Origin: JBKBKC01 sp046294265
GTDB taxonomy: Bacteria; Pseudomonadota; Alphaproteobacteria; Rhodobacterales; Rhodobacteraceae
Direction: 5' to 3'
Assembly (NCBI GenBank): GCA_046294265.1
Contig: JBKBKC010000003.1
Location: 124,001-188,000, forward strand
Length of the DNA: 64,000 nt
Shown here: positions 9,484 through 17,881 of the stretch, piece after piece
How positions within the stretch are numbered: the first letter of the stretch is position 1
How the letters are laid out: the number at the start of each line of letters is the position of its first letter
Program-made: the position numbers and the translations under genes
The notes under the pieces: generated by a model
Databases searched by the model: none
Told to the model about the DNA's origin: nothing
What the model saw: only the letters and a program-made list of their open reading frames with translations

Positions 9484-9552
9484 CCCGACGCCGTCCCGAC
9501 GCATGTCGGTTCGGATGCCAGACGCCTGCCAGACGCCTGCCAGACGCAAACC
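9484..9552 (+). repeat. 11-base-period GACGC array upstream of serA
   Basis: Six consecutive 11-base units can be laid out between serC and serA. Five contain GACGC in the same phase: CCCGACGCCGT, CCCGACGCATG, one diverged unit, then GCCAGACGCCT twice and GCCAGACGCAA. In shifted phase the last copy is AGACGCAAACC (9542-9552). The same 11-mer in a similar array lies before lpdA. The array ends 19 bases before the serA ATG. Confidence 0.7.
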
Positions 9553-9571
9553 ATCATCACAGGAGGCCCCC

Positions 9572-11167
9572 ATGGCGCCCCGCGTTCTCGTTTCCGACGA
9601 ACTCTCCGAAACCGCCGTCCAGATCTTCCGCGACCGCGGGGTAGAGGTGGATTACCTGCCGCAGGTCGGCAAGGATAAGGACAAGCTGGCCCAGATCATC
9701 GGCCAGTATGACGGCCTTGCCATCCGCTCGGCCACCAAGGTCACCGCGAAACTGCTGGAACAGGCCCCCACCCTCAAGGTGATCGGGCGCGCCGGGATCG
9801 GCGTGGACAATGTGGACATCCCCGCCGCCAGCCGCCGCGGCGTGATCGTGATGAACACTCCCTTCGGCAACTCGGTCACCACCGCCGAACATGCCATCGC
9901 CATGATGTTCGCCGTGGCCCGCCAGCTGCCCGAAGCCAATGCGTCAACCCATTCCGGCAAATGGGAAAAATCGCGCTTCATGGGGGTGGAGCTGTTCAAC
10001 AAGACGCTCGGCGTGATCGGCGCGGGCAACATCGGCGGCATCGTCTGCGACCGCGCGTTGGGGCTCAAGATGAAGGTCATTGCCTATGACCCCTTCCTGT
10101 CGGATGAGCGCGCGATGACGATGGGCGTGATCAAGGTGGACCTCGACGACCTGCTGGCGCGGGCCGATTTCATCACCCTGCATGTGCCCCTGACGGACAA
10201 GACCCGCAACATCCTCTCTGCCGAAGCCCTTGGGAAAACGAAGAAAGGCGTGCGCATCATCAACTGCGCGCGCGGCGGGCTGGTGGATGAGGCGGCCTTG
10301 GCCGAGGCGCTGAAGTCCGGCCATGTCGCCGGCGCCGCCTTTGACGTGTTCGCGGTGGAGCCTGCCGCCGAAAGCCCCCTTTTCGGCCTGCCGAATGTGG
10401 TCGTCACCCCACATCTGGGCGCCTCCACCACCGAGGCACAAGAGAATGTGGCGCTACAGGTGGCCGAACAGATGTCCGACTATCTGCTGACGGGGGCGGT
10501 GCAGAACGCGCTGAACATGCCGTCCGTCACCGCCGAAGAGGCCGCCGTGATGGGCCCCTGGATCAGGCTGGCCGGTCATCTGGGCGCCTTCATCGGCCAG
10601 ATGACCGAGGAACCGATCAAGGCCATCAACATCCTTTACGACGGCGGCGTGGCCGAGATGAACCTGCAGGCCCTGAACTGCGCCGTGATCGCGGGCGTGA
10701 TGAAGGCCACCAACCCGGATGTGAACCTCGTCTCAGCCCCCATCGTGGCGCGCGAGCGTGGCGTCCAGGTCTCCACCACCCGGCAAGAGAAATCGGGGGC
10801 CTTCGACGCCTACATCAAGGTCACAATGGTCACCGACAAACGCGAACGTTCGGTCGCAGGCACCTGTTTTTCCGACGGAAAACCTCGCTTCATCCAGATA
10901 AAGGGCATCAACATCGACGCCGAGATCGGTGCCCACATGCTCTACACCACCAACGAGGACGTGCCGGGCATCATCGGCCTTCTGGGCATGACCATGGGCA
11001 AGAACGGCGTGAACATCGCCAATTTCACATTGGGGCGCTCCGGCCAGGGCCAAGACGCCATAGCGCTCCTATACCTCGACCAGCCGATTGACCCCAAGGT
11101 GGTGGATACCCTCGAAAGCACTGGCATGTTCCAGCAGGTCAAACCCTTGCGCTTCGAACTGGCCTGA
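9572..11167 (+). CDS. serA: D-3-phosphoglycerate dehydrogenase
   Basis: This 531-residue protein oxidises 3-phosphoglycerate to 3-phosphohydroxypyruvate, the committed step of serine synthesis. The substrate-domain motif RAGIGVDNVD is at 73-82, the NAD loop GAGNIG at 150-155, and the Arg/Glu/His catalytic region (NCARGGLVDE ... VVTPHLG) follows. The length and the final domain (YTTNEDVPGIIGLLG onward) mark the long form with an allosteric-substrate-binding domain and a C-terminal ACT domain, usually the site of serine feedback. The ATG at 9572 sits behind a perfect AGGAGG; earlier in-frame sequence lies inside serC and is non-coding. Confidence 0.97.
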   Translation: MAPRVLVSDELSETAVQIFRDRGVEVDYLPQVGKDKDKLAQIIGQYDGLAIRSATKVTAKLLEQAPTLKVIGRAGIGVDNVDIPAASRRGVIVMNTPFGNSVTTAEHAIAMMFAVARQLPEANASTHSGKWEKSRFMGVELFNKTLGVIGAGNIGGIVCDRALGLKMKVIAYDPFLSDERAMTMGVIKVDLDDLLARADFITLHVPLTDKTRNILSAEALGKTKKGVRIINCARGGLVDEAALAEALKSGHVAGAAFDVFAVEPAAESPLFGLPNVVVTPHLGASTTEAQENVALQVAEQMSDYLLTGAVQNALNMPSVTAEEAAVMGPWIRLAGHLGAFIGQMTEEPIKAINILYDGGVAEMNLQALNCAVIAGVMKATNPDVNLVSAPIVARERGVQVSTTRQEKSGAFDAYIKVTMVTDKRERSVAGTCFSDGKPRFIQIKGINIDAEIGAHMLYTTNEDVPGIIGLLGMTMGKNGVNIANFTLGRSGQGQDAIALLYLDQPIDPKVVDTLESTGMFQQVKPLRFELA

Positions 11168-11182
11168 GTCGGCTTGCCCCCT

Positions 11183-11235
11183 CTTTCGTCCTCAAATATC
11201 CCACGGGGGTGCGGGGGGGTGAAACCCCCGCTCCG
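11183..11235 (+). repeat. CAAATATCCC-type intergenic repeat with hairpin, copy 2
   Basis: Directly after serA, CTTTCGTCCTCAAATATCCC leads into GGGGGTGCGGGGG and a 7-bp stem (GCGGGGG 11211-11217 with CCCCCGC 11225-11231, loop about GTGAAA). It closely matches the copy after mdh at 49484. The position at an operon end suggests a terminator-like role, though there is no clean T tract. Confidence 0.65.
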
Positions 11236-11264
11236 CCCCCACCAAAAGCGCCCCCAAAGGAGAC

Positions 11265-11336
11265 NNNNNNNNNNCCCCCCTCCGCCGCCCCCCCCCCCCC
11301 CGGGGGGGGGGCGCCCCCCCCCCCCCCCCCCTCCTC
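11265..11336. other. Assembly gap (10 N) and unreliable poly-C/poly-G flank
   Basis: Ten N bases lie at 11265-11274. They are followed by about 60 bases of nearly pure C and G runs (11275-11332) unlike the neighbouring sequence. This looks like a scaffold join with low-quality consensus rather than real DNA. The gap size is arbitrary, and the 5' end or promoter of the metallophosphatase gene could be altered here. Confidence 0.85.
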
Positions 11337-11356
11337 CACCTCGAAAGGCGCCCCAA

Positions 11357-12085
11357 ATGCAGACCTATGCCATCGGCGACATCCACGGCCATCTCGACCT
11401 TCTCCGCCGCGCGCATGACCTGATCGCGGCGGATCAGGCCCGGCATGGCGCGGCGCAGGTGGTGCATCTGGGCGATCTCGTGGACCGGGGGCCCGACAGC
11501 CGGGGCGTGGTCGACTACCTGGCCGAGGGAATTGGCGGCGGCCAGGACTGGATCGTGCTGAAGGGCAATCACGACCGGATGTTCACATTGTATCTGGAGG
11601 ACGCGCCGCGCCACGATCCGGGCCTGCGCCCCGACCTGTCGTGGCTGCATCCCCGGCTTGGCGGGGCCACCACGCTCGCCTCTTACGGGGTCGCCAATCC
11701 GGGGGACCGCCCGCTTGCCCCCGTGCATGCAGAAGCCCGCGCGGCAGTGCCGCAGGCTCACCTTGCCTTTCTGGACGGACTGCCCACCAGCCATCTGCGC
11801 GGTGAAGTCCTGTTCGTCCATGCGGGCATCCGCCCGGGCATCCCGCTCGCCGACCAGACCGAGGATGACCTCTTGTGGATCCGCGGCAACTTTCTGGAGG
11901 ACCCGCGCGACCACGGGCCGCTGGTGGTGCATGGCCATACCGCGCTGGACGTGCCCACGCATTACGGCAACCGCGTCAACCTTGATTCCAGCGCGGCCTA
12001 TGGCGGGACACTGACCGCCGCCGTGTTCGAGGGGCGCGACGTGTTCGTGCTGACCCCGAAAGGCCGGGTGCCGCTGCGGCCCTGA
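11357..12085 (+). CDS. PPP-family metallophosphatase (serine/threonine phosphatase-like)
   Basis: This 242-residue protein carries the three metal-binding signatures of the PPP superfamily in order: GDIHG (7-11), GDLVDRG (39-45) and GNHD (70-73). A later VHGHTALDVP block supplies the histidine ligands. It is the size of bacterial PrpA/ApaH-like phosphatases. It could act on phosphoproteins or dinucleoside polyphosphates; sequence alone does not decide. The ATG at 11357 gives the MQTYAIGDIHG start usual for the family. The sequence before it is next to an assembly gap, so the upstream region is uncertain. Confidence 0.87.
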   Translation: MQTYAIGDIHGHLDLLRRAHDLIAADQARHGAAQVVHLGDLVDRGPDSRGVVDYLAEGIGGGQDWIVLKGNHDRMFTLYLEDAPRHDPGLRPDLSWLHPRLGGATTLASYGVANPGDRPLAPVHAEARAAVPQAHLAFLDGLPTSHLRGEVLFVHAGIRPGIPLADQTEDDLLWIRGNFLEDPRDHGPLVVHGHTALDVPTHYGNRVNLDSSAAYGGTLTAAVFEGRDVFVLTPKGRVPLRP

Positions 12086-12089
12086 GCCG

Positions 12090-13133
12090 TCAGACCGCCA
12101 GCACCCGCCCCTCGGCAGCAGATTGCTCTGCCCGGTCCAGCACCCGCTGCAGGGCAGCCCCCCGGGCGAAGTCGGGGTCGGGCAGGCCCTCTTCCCGCAC
12201 CGCCGCCGCGAAGCGCTGATAGACGGTCGGTGCCTCTGGCGCCCCCAAATCGCGCCAGGCGGCCATGGGCACGTCTGCACCCAGACAGCCCCGCAACCGG
12301 CTGACGCCCCCGACAAACCCCACTTCCAGCCCCCCGCACTCGCCATGGATCCGAAGCGTCAGGTCGTTCAGATGCCCCGCCGCCACGCGCGTGGCGGTGA
12401 CCGTGCCAAGCGCCCCGCCCGACAGTCGCACATGCATCACCGCGCTGTCGTTGGCGTCCAGCACATAGGCCCCGATCCGCCCTCCCGGTGTCTTGTCGAA
12501 GGTGGCCAGGCGGCACGATACCTCCACCACCTCCTCGCCCGCTGCGAAGCTCGCGAAATCGAGGATATGCACGCCCAAGTCCCCCAGCACTCCCTTGGAA
12601 CCATGCGCCGAGGACAGCCGCCACAGCCATTGGTCCTGCGAGCGCCAATCGCCCCATGCGGGCTGCACCAGCCAGCTTTGCAGATAGGCGGCCTCCAGAT
12701 GCCGCACGCGCCCGATGGCCCCGGCCCGCACCAGACGCGCGGCCTCCTGCAGCGCGGGGACACGGCGGTAGGACAGGTTCACCATTCCCACCACGCCCGC
12801 ATCCGCCGCCGCCTGCGCCATCCCGGCGGCATCGGCGGCGGTGGTCGCCAAAGGCTTTTCGCACAGCACATGCTTTCCTGCGGCCAGCAAGGGAAGGGTC
12901 GTGGCATAGTGCGCGCCGTCGGGGGTGACATTCGCCACGGCATCGAACCCGCCCCAGTCCAGCGCCGCCTCCAGGCCCGCAAACCCCCGCGCCACCCCAT
13001 GCTTGGCCAGGAATGCGGCCAGACGGTGCGCGTTGGTGTCCACCCCCGCCACGACCTCCACCCCCGCAATGGCGCCAAAAGCCTCGGCATGGTTGCCCGC
13101 CATCCCGCCGGTGCCAAGGATCATCAGCCGCAT
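12090..13133 (-). CDS. Gfo/Idh/MocA family oxidoreductase
   Basis: This 347-residue NAD(P)-dependent sugar or inositol dehydrogenase-like protein has the N-terminal dinucleotide loop GTGGMAG (residues 7-13), the family CEKPLA motif, and a C-terminal GFO/IDH/MocA alpha/beta domain. Its ATG lies one base after the stop of the ThuA gene, so the two form one operon. ThuA and MocA pairs are common in carbohydrate catabolism loci. The substrate is unknown, and no transporter genes are adjacent. I chose the start at 13133 because the homology begins MRLMILGTGG; a longer in-frame start at 13229 would overlap thuA. Confidence 0.87.
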   Translation of the reverse strand: MRLMILGTGGMAGNHAEAFGAIAGVEVVAGVDTNAHRLAAFLAKHGVARGFAGLEAALDWGGFDAVANVTPDGAHYATTLPLLAAGKHVLCEKPLATTAADAAGMAQAAADAGVVGMVNLSYRRVPALQEAARLVRAGAIGRVRHLEAAYLQSWLVQPAWGDWRSQDQWLWRLSSAHGSKGVLGDLGVHILDFASFAAGEEVVEVSCRLATFDKTPGGRIGAYVLDANDSAVMHVRLSGGALGTVTATRVAAGHLNDLTLRIHGECGGLEVGFVGGVSRLRGCLGADVPMAAWRDLGAPEAPTVYQRFAAAVREEGLPDPDFARGAALQRVLDRAEQSAAEGRVLAV

Positions 13134-13134
13134 G

Positions 13135-13920
13135 TCAGCGCAGCCCCGCCTCGCCACCGCCGTGCAGGCGGGGGCCACGTTCGGAGATCGCCTCCAGCGC
13201 GCGCTCGACCGGCAGATTTGGCGCTGCACAGGGATCGGCCAGCCGGGGGGCCGGGTTGTGCGCCCAATGCACCGCGTTCAGGATCACGCGCTGGATGTTC
13301 GGATCGTGGTAGGTTGGATAGGTCTCATGCCCCGGGCGGAAATAGAACACGCGGCCCGCACCCCGCCGCCAGCACAGACCCGAGCGGAACACTTCGCCGC
13401 CCTGAAACCAGCTGACGAACACCGTCTCGTCCGGTTCGGGCACGCCGAAGGGTTCGCCATACATCTCTTCGTGGTCCAGTTCGAATTGGTCGGGCAGGCC
13501 GGCCGCGATGGGATGGCCGCGCGCGGTCAGCCAGAGCCGCTCCCGCTCGCCCGCCTCGCGCCAGGTGAGGTTGCAGGGCGTGCCCATCAACCGCTTGAAC
13601 GGCTTGGCGAAATGCGCCGAATGCAGGAAGATCGCGCCCATGCCGGACCACACCGCCTCGACCACCCGCTCCACCACCGCATCCGCGACATCGCCATGAG
13701 CGGCATGACCCCACCAGACCAGCACATCCGTTTCGGCCAGCCGGGCGGCCGTCAGACCATGATCAGGATCCTGCAGGGTGGCCGTCTGCGCCACGACACC
13801 GGGACCGTGGTTCAGGGCCGCGGCGATGGTGGTGTGCATCCCGTCAGGATAAATGCCCGCCACTGCCGCATTCGTGCGTTCATGCACGTTCTCGCCCCAG
13901 ACGGTGACACGAATGGCCAT
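13135..13920 (-). CDS. ThuA domain-containing protein (trehalose-utilisation type)
   Basis: This 261-residue ThuA-like protein has a glutamine-amidotransferase-like fold. Recognisable blocks are RVTVWGENVHE at the N terminus, LVWWGHAAHGDV, and the late GRVFYFRPGHETYPTYHDP with HWA near the C terminus. In Sinorhizobium, thuA lies in a trehalose catabolism operon with a MocA-family partner thuB, and the arrangement here is the same. The start at 13920 follows AGGGAGGGCGAG; an earlier in-frame codon at 13941 lies in the presumed operator. Expression is probably controlled by the palindrome just upstream and the nearby LacI-type regulator. Confidence 0.87.
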   Translation of the reverse strand: MAIRVTVWGENVHERTNAAVAGIYPDGMHTTIAAALNHGPGVVAQTATLQDPDHGLTAARLAETDVLVWWGHAAHGDVADAVVERVVEAVWSGMGAIFLHSAHFAKPFKRLMGTPCNLTWREAGERERLWLTARGHPIAAGLPDQFELDHEEMYGEPFGVPEPDETVFVSWFQGGEVFRSGLCWRRGAGRVFYFRPGHETYPTYHDPNIQRVILNAVHWAHNPAPRLADPCAAPNLPVERALEAISERGPRLHGGGEAGLR

Positions 13921-13940
13921 ACTCGCCCTCCCTTGCGGCA

Positions 13941-13956
13941 TTCAAAGCGGTTTGAA
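13941..13956. promoter_or_regulatory. Candidate LacI-family operator upstream of thuA
   Basis: TTCAAAGCGGTTTGAA has 6-base arms (TTCAAA/TTTGAA) around GCGG, including the central CG typical of LacI-family operators. It lies 21 bases upstream of the ThuA start. A LacI/GalR-family regulator gene begins about 150 bases away on the other strand. Confidence 0.6.
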
Positions 13957-14006
13957 AGCGGTAGCCAAAAGACGGCGAGCACGTCAAGCGGCGCGGAGGG
14001 TTATGG

Positions 14007-14079
14007 TGACCCCGGCAGGAATCGAACCTGCAACCTATCCCTTAGGAGGGGATCGCTCTATCCGTTGAGCTACGGAGCC
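14007..14079 (-). tRNA. tRNA-Arg (anticodon CCT)
   Basis: Read on the minus strand, the gene begins GGCTCCGTAGCTCAACGG and folds into a full cloverleaf. The anticodon stem ATCCC/GGGAT encloses CTCCTAA, giving anticodon CCT (arginine, AGG codon). The TTCGAAT T-loop is present, and the acceptor stem GGCTCCG pairs with CGGGGTC. The full CCA is not encoded in the canonical place. Confidence 0.95.
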
Positions 14080-14105
14080 ACGCGCGTCTCTCTTGGCCAA
14101 AAAAC

Positions 14106-15260
14106 ATGCCGCGCGCAACCGAAACCTGTGGCCCTGTCACGCTCACGGCCCTTGGACATCACGGAGTTCCGGCGCTAACGTCGCCCTGGATACCCTGTGA
14201 AAGGCACCGGCGCTTGGCCCAGTTTCCCCCCCGCGATCCACGCCGCGCCCTGACCCTGCGCGACGTGTCCGAGGCCTCGGGCGTGTCGGAAATGACCGTC
14301 AGCCGGGTGTTGCGCCAGCGGGGCGATGTATCGGACGGCACGCGCGACCGGGTGCTCGCAGCGGCGCGACGCCTTGGCTATGTGCCCAACAAGATCGCGG
14401 GGGCGCTGGCAAGCCAGCGGGTGAACCTGGTGGCCGTGATCATCCCGTCATTGTCCAACATGGTGTTCCCCGAGGTGATGACGGGCATCTCGGATGCACT
14501 GGACGGCACCGGGCTGCAACCGGTGATGGGGGTGACCAACTATTCGCCCGAGCGCGAGGAGACGGTGCTGTATGAGATGCTGTCATGGCGGCCCTCGGGC
14601 GTGATCCTGGCGGGGCTGGAACACACGGACGCGGCCCGCGCCATGATGGAAAACGCCAGCATCCCGATCGTCGAGATCATGGATGTGGATGGCACGCCGG
14701 TCGATCTGGCGGTGGGCATCTCGCACCGCCGCGCGGGTCGGCAGATGGCGCAGGCGATCCTTGCGGCGGGCTATCGGCGCATCGGCCTGTTGGGCACGAT
14801 GATGCCGCATGACCACCGCGCCCGCAAACGCATGTCCGGGTTCGAAGAGGCGCTGTCCGAGGCTGGGCTCACCGTCGCAGACCGCGAATACTATGCCGGG
14901 GGGTCGGCCCTCCTGAAGGGGCGCGAGATGACGCAGACCATTCTGGCGCGCTCGCCCGACCTCGATTTCCTCTATTACTCCAATGACATGATTGGGTCCG
15001 GCGGACTGTTGTGGTGCCTTGAAACGGGGCGGGGCGTGCCCGACAGGCTTGGCCTTGCGGGGTTCAACGGCGTGGAACTCCTGGATGGCCTGCCGCGCAG
15101 GCTGGCCACGATGGACGCCTGCCGCCACCAGATCGGTCGCGTCGCGGGCGAGCTTGTGGCCGGCACCCGCCCCCGCCCCGTCGCCCCCGGAGAGCGCGCG
15201 GTGGTGGAGCTTTCCCCCGTTCTGCAGCCCGGCGATACCATCCGGTCCGCGCGCGCTTGA
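14106..15260 (+). CDS. LacI/GalR family transcriptional regulator
   Basis: A LacI helix-turn-helix is visible at about residues 48-75 (LTLRDVSEASGVSEMTVSRV), followed by the hinge region (RRLGYVPNKIAGALASQR) and a periplasmic-binding-protein-like effector domain. VAVIIPSLSNMVFPEVMTGI and the following NYSPEREE resemble the gluconate-type GntR branch of LacI proteins. The 384 residues from the ATG at 14106 are about 40 too many at the N terminus, so a later TTG or GTG start nearer 14200 is likely. It probably represses the ThuA-MocA operon on the other side of tRNA-Arg. Confidence 0.85.
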   Translation: MPRATETCGPVTLTALGHHGVPALTSPWIPCERHRRLAQFPPRDPRRALTLRDVSEASGVSEMTVSRVLRQRGDVSDGTRDRVLAAARRLGYVPNKIAGALASQRVNLVAVIIPSLSNMVFPEVMTGISDALDGTGLQPVMGVTNYSPEREETVLYEMLSWRPSGVILAGLEHTDAARAMMENASIPIVEIMDVDGTPVDLAVGISHRRAGRQMAQAILAAGYRRIGLLGTMMPHDHRARKRMSGFEEALSEAGLTVADREYYAGGSALLKGREMTQTILARSPDLDFLYYSNDMIGSGGLLWCLETGRGVPDRLGLAGFNGVELLDGLPRRLATMDACRHQIGRVAGELVAGTRPRPVAPGERAVVELSPVLQPGDTIRSARA

Positions 15261-15316
15261 CCCCTTCCGGCCAGCCGTTACTGTGCACCCGCAGCACAGC
15301 CTTGCGGAGAGCGACC

Positions 15317-15562
15317 ATGACCCAACGCCTGCACCTCGTTTACGGCGGTGAACTGACAGATCCGTCCGGCAACACCTTCCGCGATGTGTCGCAGATCCAC
15401 ATGGTGGGGATGTTCCCCGACTATGCCACCGCCCATGCCGCCTGGAAGGCCGAGGCGCAGCGCACCGTGGACAATGCGCACATGCGCTATTTCATTGCGC
15501 ATATCCACCGGCTGGTTGACGCGGAACAGTCCGGGTCCGCGACCGATCCGGTCCGGGGCTGA
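15317..15562 (+). CDS. DUF4170 domain-containing protein
   Basis: This small 81-residue protein (MTQRLHLVYGGELTD...) belongs to DUF4170, a family regularly found just before waaA and lpxK in Rhodobacterales. It has a predicted compact alpha/beta fold, no signal peptide and no catalytic motif that I recognise. It lies 18 bases before waaA on the same strand. The neighbourhood suggests an accessory role in Kdo-lipid A assembly, but no function is established. Confidence 0.85.
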   Translation: MTQRLHLVYGGELTDPSGNTFRDVSQIHMVGMFPDYATAHAAWKAEAQRTVDNAHMRYFIAHIHRLVDAEQSGSATDPVRG

Positions 15563-15580
15563 CGCGCGCACCGCGCGGAC

Positions 15581-16786
15581 ATGGCCCATTCCCTTGGCCT
15601 GAAACTTTACACGATGTCGGCCGGGGCGCCCGCCACCCCCGCCCCGGCCCGCGCCGCGCGGCCGGAGGGGCCGCTGGTCTGGCTGCACGGGCCCACGCCG
15701 GATGCGCGGCGGGTGCTGGCCGCCCTCGTCCCCCGGCTGATGGCGGGCGGCGCGGTCAGCGTGCTGGCCACCGGTGATGCCCCGCCCGAGGACGCGCGCC
15801 GCCCGCGCGGCATGGTCCATGACCTGCCCCCCCATGACAGCCCGGCTGAGGTGCGCGCGTTCCTCGACCATTGGTCGCCTTCCGCCGCCCTGCTGACCGA
15901 GGGCGAGTTGCGCCCCCTCCTCGTGCATGAGGCGCAGGAGCGGGGCATCCCCCTGATCATGGCCGAGGCCCGCGCGCCGCATCTGCCCGGCGACCGCACG
16001 GGTTGGTGGCCGGGGCTGGTGCGCGGGCTGCTGTCGGGGTTCCACGCCGTCCTGGCCGTGGATGAGCCTGCCGCCCGCGCCTTTCGCAAGGCGGGCGGCA
16101 TTCCCGCGCGGGTCGAGGCGGCGGGGCGGATGGAACAGCCGTCCGCCGCGCTCAGCTGCACCGAGGCCGAGCGGGCGGCGCAGTCGCGCCTTTTGGGAAC
16201 GCGGCCGGTCTGGCTGGCGGTCGCGGTGCCTCAGGCCGAGGAAGGCATTGTGATCGAGGCGCATCGCGCGGCGCTGCGCCTCACGCACCGGCTGTTGTTG
16301 ATCCTGCTGCCCGAGGATGCCGACCGGGCGCAGCCCCTTGCCGACCGGATGGAGGCCGTCGAAGGCTGGACCGTCGCGCGCCGCTTTGCCGAAGAGGAAC
16401 CGGATGGCGATGTGCAGGTGCTCATCACAGATTCGGCGGCTGAACTGGGCCTCTGGCTGCGGCTGGCGCCGGTGACCTATATCGGCGGCAGCCTGACGCC
16501 GGGGGGGGCGCGGGTCGATCCGATGGTGGCGGCGGCGCTGGGGTCGGCGATCCTGCACGGGCCCCGGGCGGGGGTGCATGGCGGGTCTGTCGGGCGGCTG
16601 GCGGCGGGGCAGGCCTCCGCGTTGGTCGGGTCGGGGGCGGATCTGGCCGAGACGCTGGGCGACCTTCTGGCTCCGGACCGGGCGGCGCGACTGGCGCAGG
16701 CGGCATGGAGCGTGGCCTCCGAGGGCGCCGAGGTGACCGAGCGGGTGGCCGACCTGCTGCGCGGTCTGGCCCTGGGGCGGGCGTGA
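15581..16786 (+). CDS. waaA: 3-deoxy-D-manno-octulosonic acid (Kdo) transferase
   Basis: This 401-residue GT30 glycosyltransferase transfers Kdo from CMP-Kdo to lipid IVA at the inner-membrane face. The N-terminal half holds the acceptor domain (VWLHGPTPDAR, LLTEGELRP, LIMAEAR). The C-terminal half shows VTYIGGSLTPGGARVDPMVAAALGSAILHGP, the characteristic late GT30 block. The usual N-terminal transmembrane anchor is not evident, and the sequence is more divergent than enterobacterial WaaA. Its stop TGA overlaps the ATG of lpxK, consistent with a lipid A operon. Confidence 0.87.
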   Translation: MAHSLGLKLYTMSAGAPATPAPARAARPEGPLVWLHGPTPDARRVLAALVPRLMAGGAVSVLATGDAPPEDARRPRGMVHDLPPHDSPAEVRAFLDHWSPSAALLTEGELRPLLVHEAQERGIPLIMAEARAPHLPGDRTGWWPGLVRGLLSGFHAVLAVDEPAARAFRKAGGIPARVEAAGRMEQPSAALSCTEAERAAQSRLLGTRPVWLAVAVPQAEEGIVIEAHRAALRLTHRLLLILLPEDADRAQPLADRMEAVEGWTVARRFAEEEPDGDVQVLITDSAAELGLWLRLAPVTYIGGSLTPGGARVDPMVAAALGSAILHGPRAGVHGGSVGRLAAGQASALVGSGADLAETLGDLLAPDRAARLAQAAWSVASEGAEVTERVADLLRGLALGRA

Positions 16787-17778
16787 TGCGTGCGCCCGGC
16801 TTCTGGTTCACCCCGCCCGACCGCCCCGCCGCTGCCGCACGGCTTTTGTCACCGCTGGGCGGGATCTACGCCGCGGCCACCGCGCGCCGGGTGGCGCGGG
16901 GGGGGGGGTATCGGGCGGGCGTGCCTGTCATCTGTCTGGGCAACATCGCCGTGGGCGGCACGGGCAAGACGCCCGCCGTGATCGCGCTGCTGGAGCGGCT
17001 GGCGGCGCGCGGGGTGGCGGCGCAGGTTCTCACGCGCGGGCATGGCGGGCGGCTGGCGGGGCCGGTGCGGGTGGACCCCGTGCGCCATACCGCCGCGGAT
17101 GTGGGGGATGAGCCATTGCTGCTCGCGGCCTTTGCGCCGGTCTGGGTGGCGCGTGACCGCGCGGCGGGGGCGCGGGCCGCAGAGGGCGCGGGGGCGAAGG
17201 TGATCGTCATGGACGACGGCTTCCAGAACCCGGCGCTGATCCGCGACCTGTCGGTGGTGTTGATCGACGCGGGCATGGGCTTTGGCAACGCCCGCTGCCT
17301 GCCTGCCGGGCCATTGCGCGAGCCTGTGGCGGCGGGCCTCGCGCGGGCCGACATGACGCTGGCCATCGGGCCGGAGGCCGCGCAGGCGGCGTTCCGGGCC
17401 GCGTGGGGCCCGCTGCTGCGCCTGCCGCATCTGACGGGCCACCTTGCCCCCCTCATGACCGGCATGGACTGGCGGGGTGCGCGGGTGATGGCCTTTGCGG
17501 GGATCGGGCGGCCGGGCAAGTTCTTTGACACGCTGCGGGGGCTGGGGGCCGACCTCGTGCGTGCCGTGCCGCTGGACGATCACCAGCCCCTCGCTGACCC
17601 CCTCTTGCGGCGCATGGAGGCCGAGGCGGCGGCCCTTGGCGCGCAGCTTGTCACCACCGAAAAGGACGCGGTGCGCTTGCCCGAGGGCTGGCGGATGCGG
17701 GTTCTGACCTTGCCGGTGCGGTTGCGGCTGGGCGACTGGGCGGCGCTGGACGCCCGACTGGACGGGCTGGGCATCTAG
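16786..17778 (+). CDS. lpxK: Tetraacyldisaccharide 4'-kinase
   Basis: This 330-residue P-loop kinase phosphorylates the 4' position of lipid A disaccharide-1-phosphate to make lipid IVA, at the cytosolic face of the inner membrane. The Walker A region GNIAVGGTGKTP is at 52-63 (Lys61, Thr62), the hallmark VMDDGFQNPAL follows near 140-150, and VPLDDHQPL and LVTTEKDAVRLP are typical late motifs. The ATG at 16786 overlaps the waaA stop (TGATG). A GC-rich inverted repeat just downstream probably ends the transcript. Confidence 0.94.
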   Translation: MRAPGFWFTPPDRPAAAARLLSPLGGIYAAATARRVARGGGYRAGVPVICLGNIAVGGTGKTPAVIALLERLAARGVAAQVLTRGHGGRLAGPVRVDPVRHTAADVGDEPLLLAAFAPVWVARDRAAGARAAEGAGAKVIVMDDGFQNPALIRDLSVVLIDAGMGFGNARCLPAGPLREPVAAGLARADMTLAIGPEAAQAAFRAAWGPLLRLPHLTGHLAPLMTGMDWRGARVMAFAGIGRPGKFFDTLRGLGADLVRAVPLDDHQPLADPLLRRMEAEAAALGAQLVTTEKDAVRLPEGWRMRVLTLPVRLRLGDWAALDARLDGLGI

Positions 17779-17789
17779 CACCCTTCTGG

Positions 17790-17835
17790 CGCGCCCCCCA
17801 CCCCCATCCCCTCCCCACGAGGGGGAGGGGAGGCG
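17790..17835. repeat. CCCCTCCCC/GGGGAGGGG inverted repeat
   Basis: CCCCTCCCC (17808-17816) and GGGGAGGGG (17822-17830) form a 9-bp stem around ACGAG. The element lies between the converging lpxK and helicase genes. The same hairpin with its flank CCCCCACCCCCATC recurs at 59031-59070 and in inverted form near 58785, so it is a dispersed element, possibly a bidirectional terminator. Confidence 0.6.
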
Positions 17836-17881
17836 CGGGTCTGGCCGCGCAGGCGCGCGGGGTGAGGGTACTATCCCCCTG

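Noticed and set aside
11174..11356. N-terminal extension of the metallophosphatase across the N gap
   Set aside because: It would be translated from N bases and C/G runs as Pro/Gly repeats. The family start is MQTYAIGDIHG at 11357.
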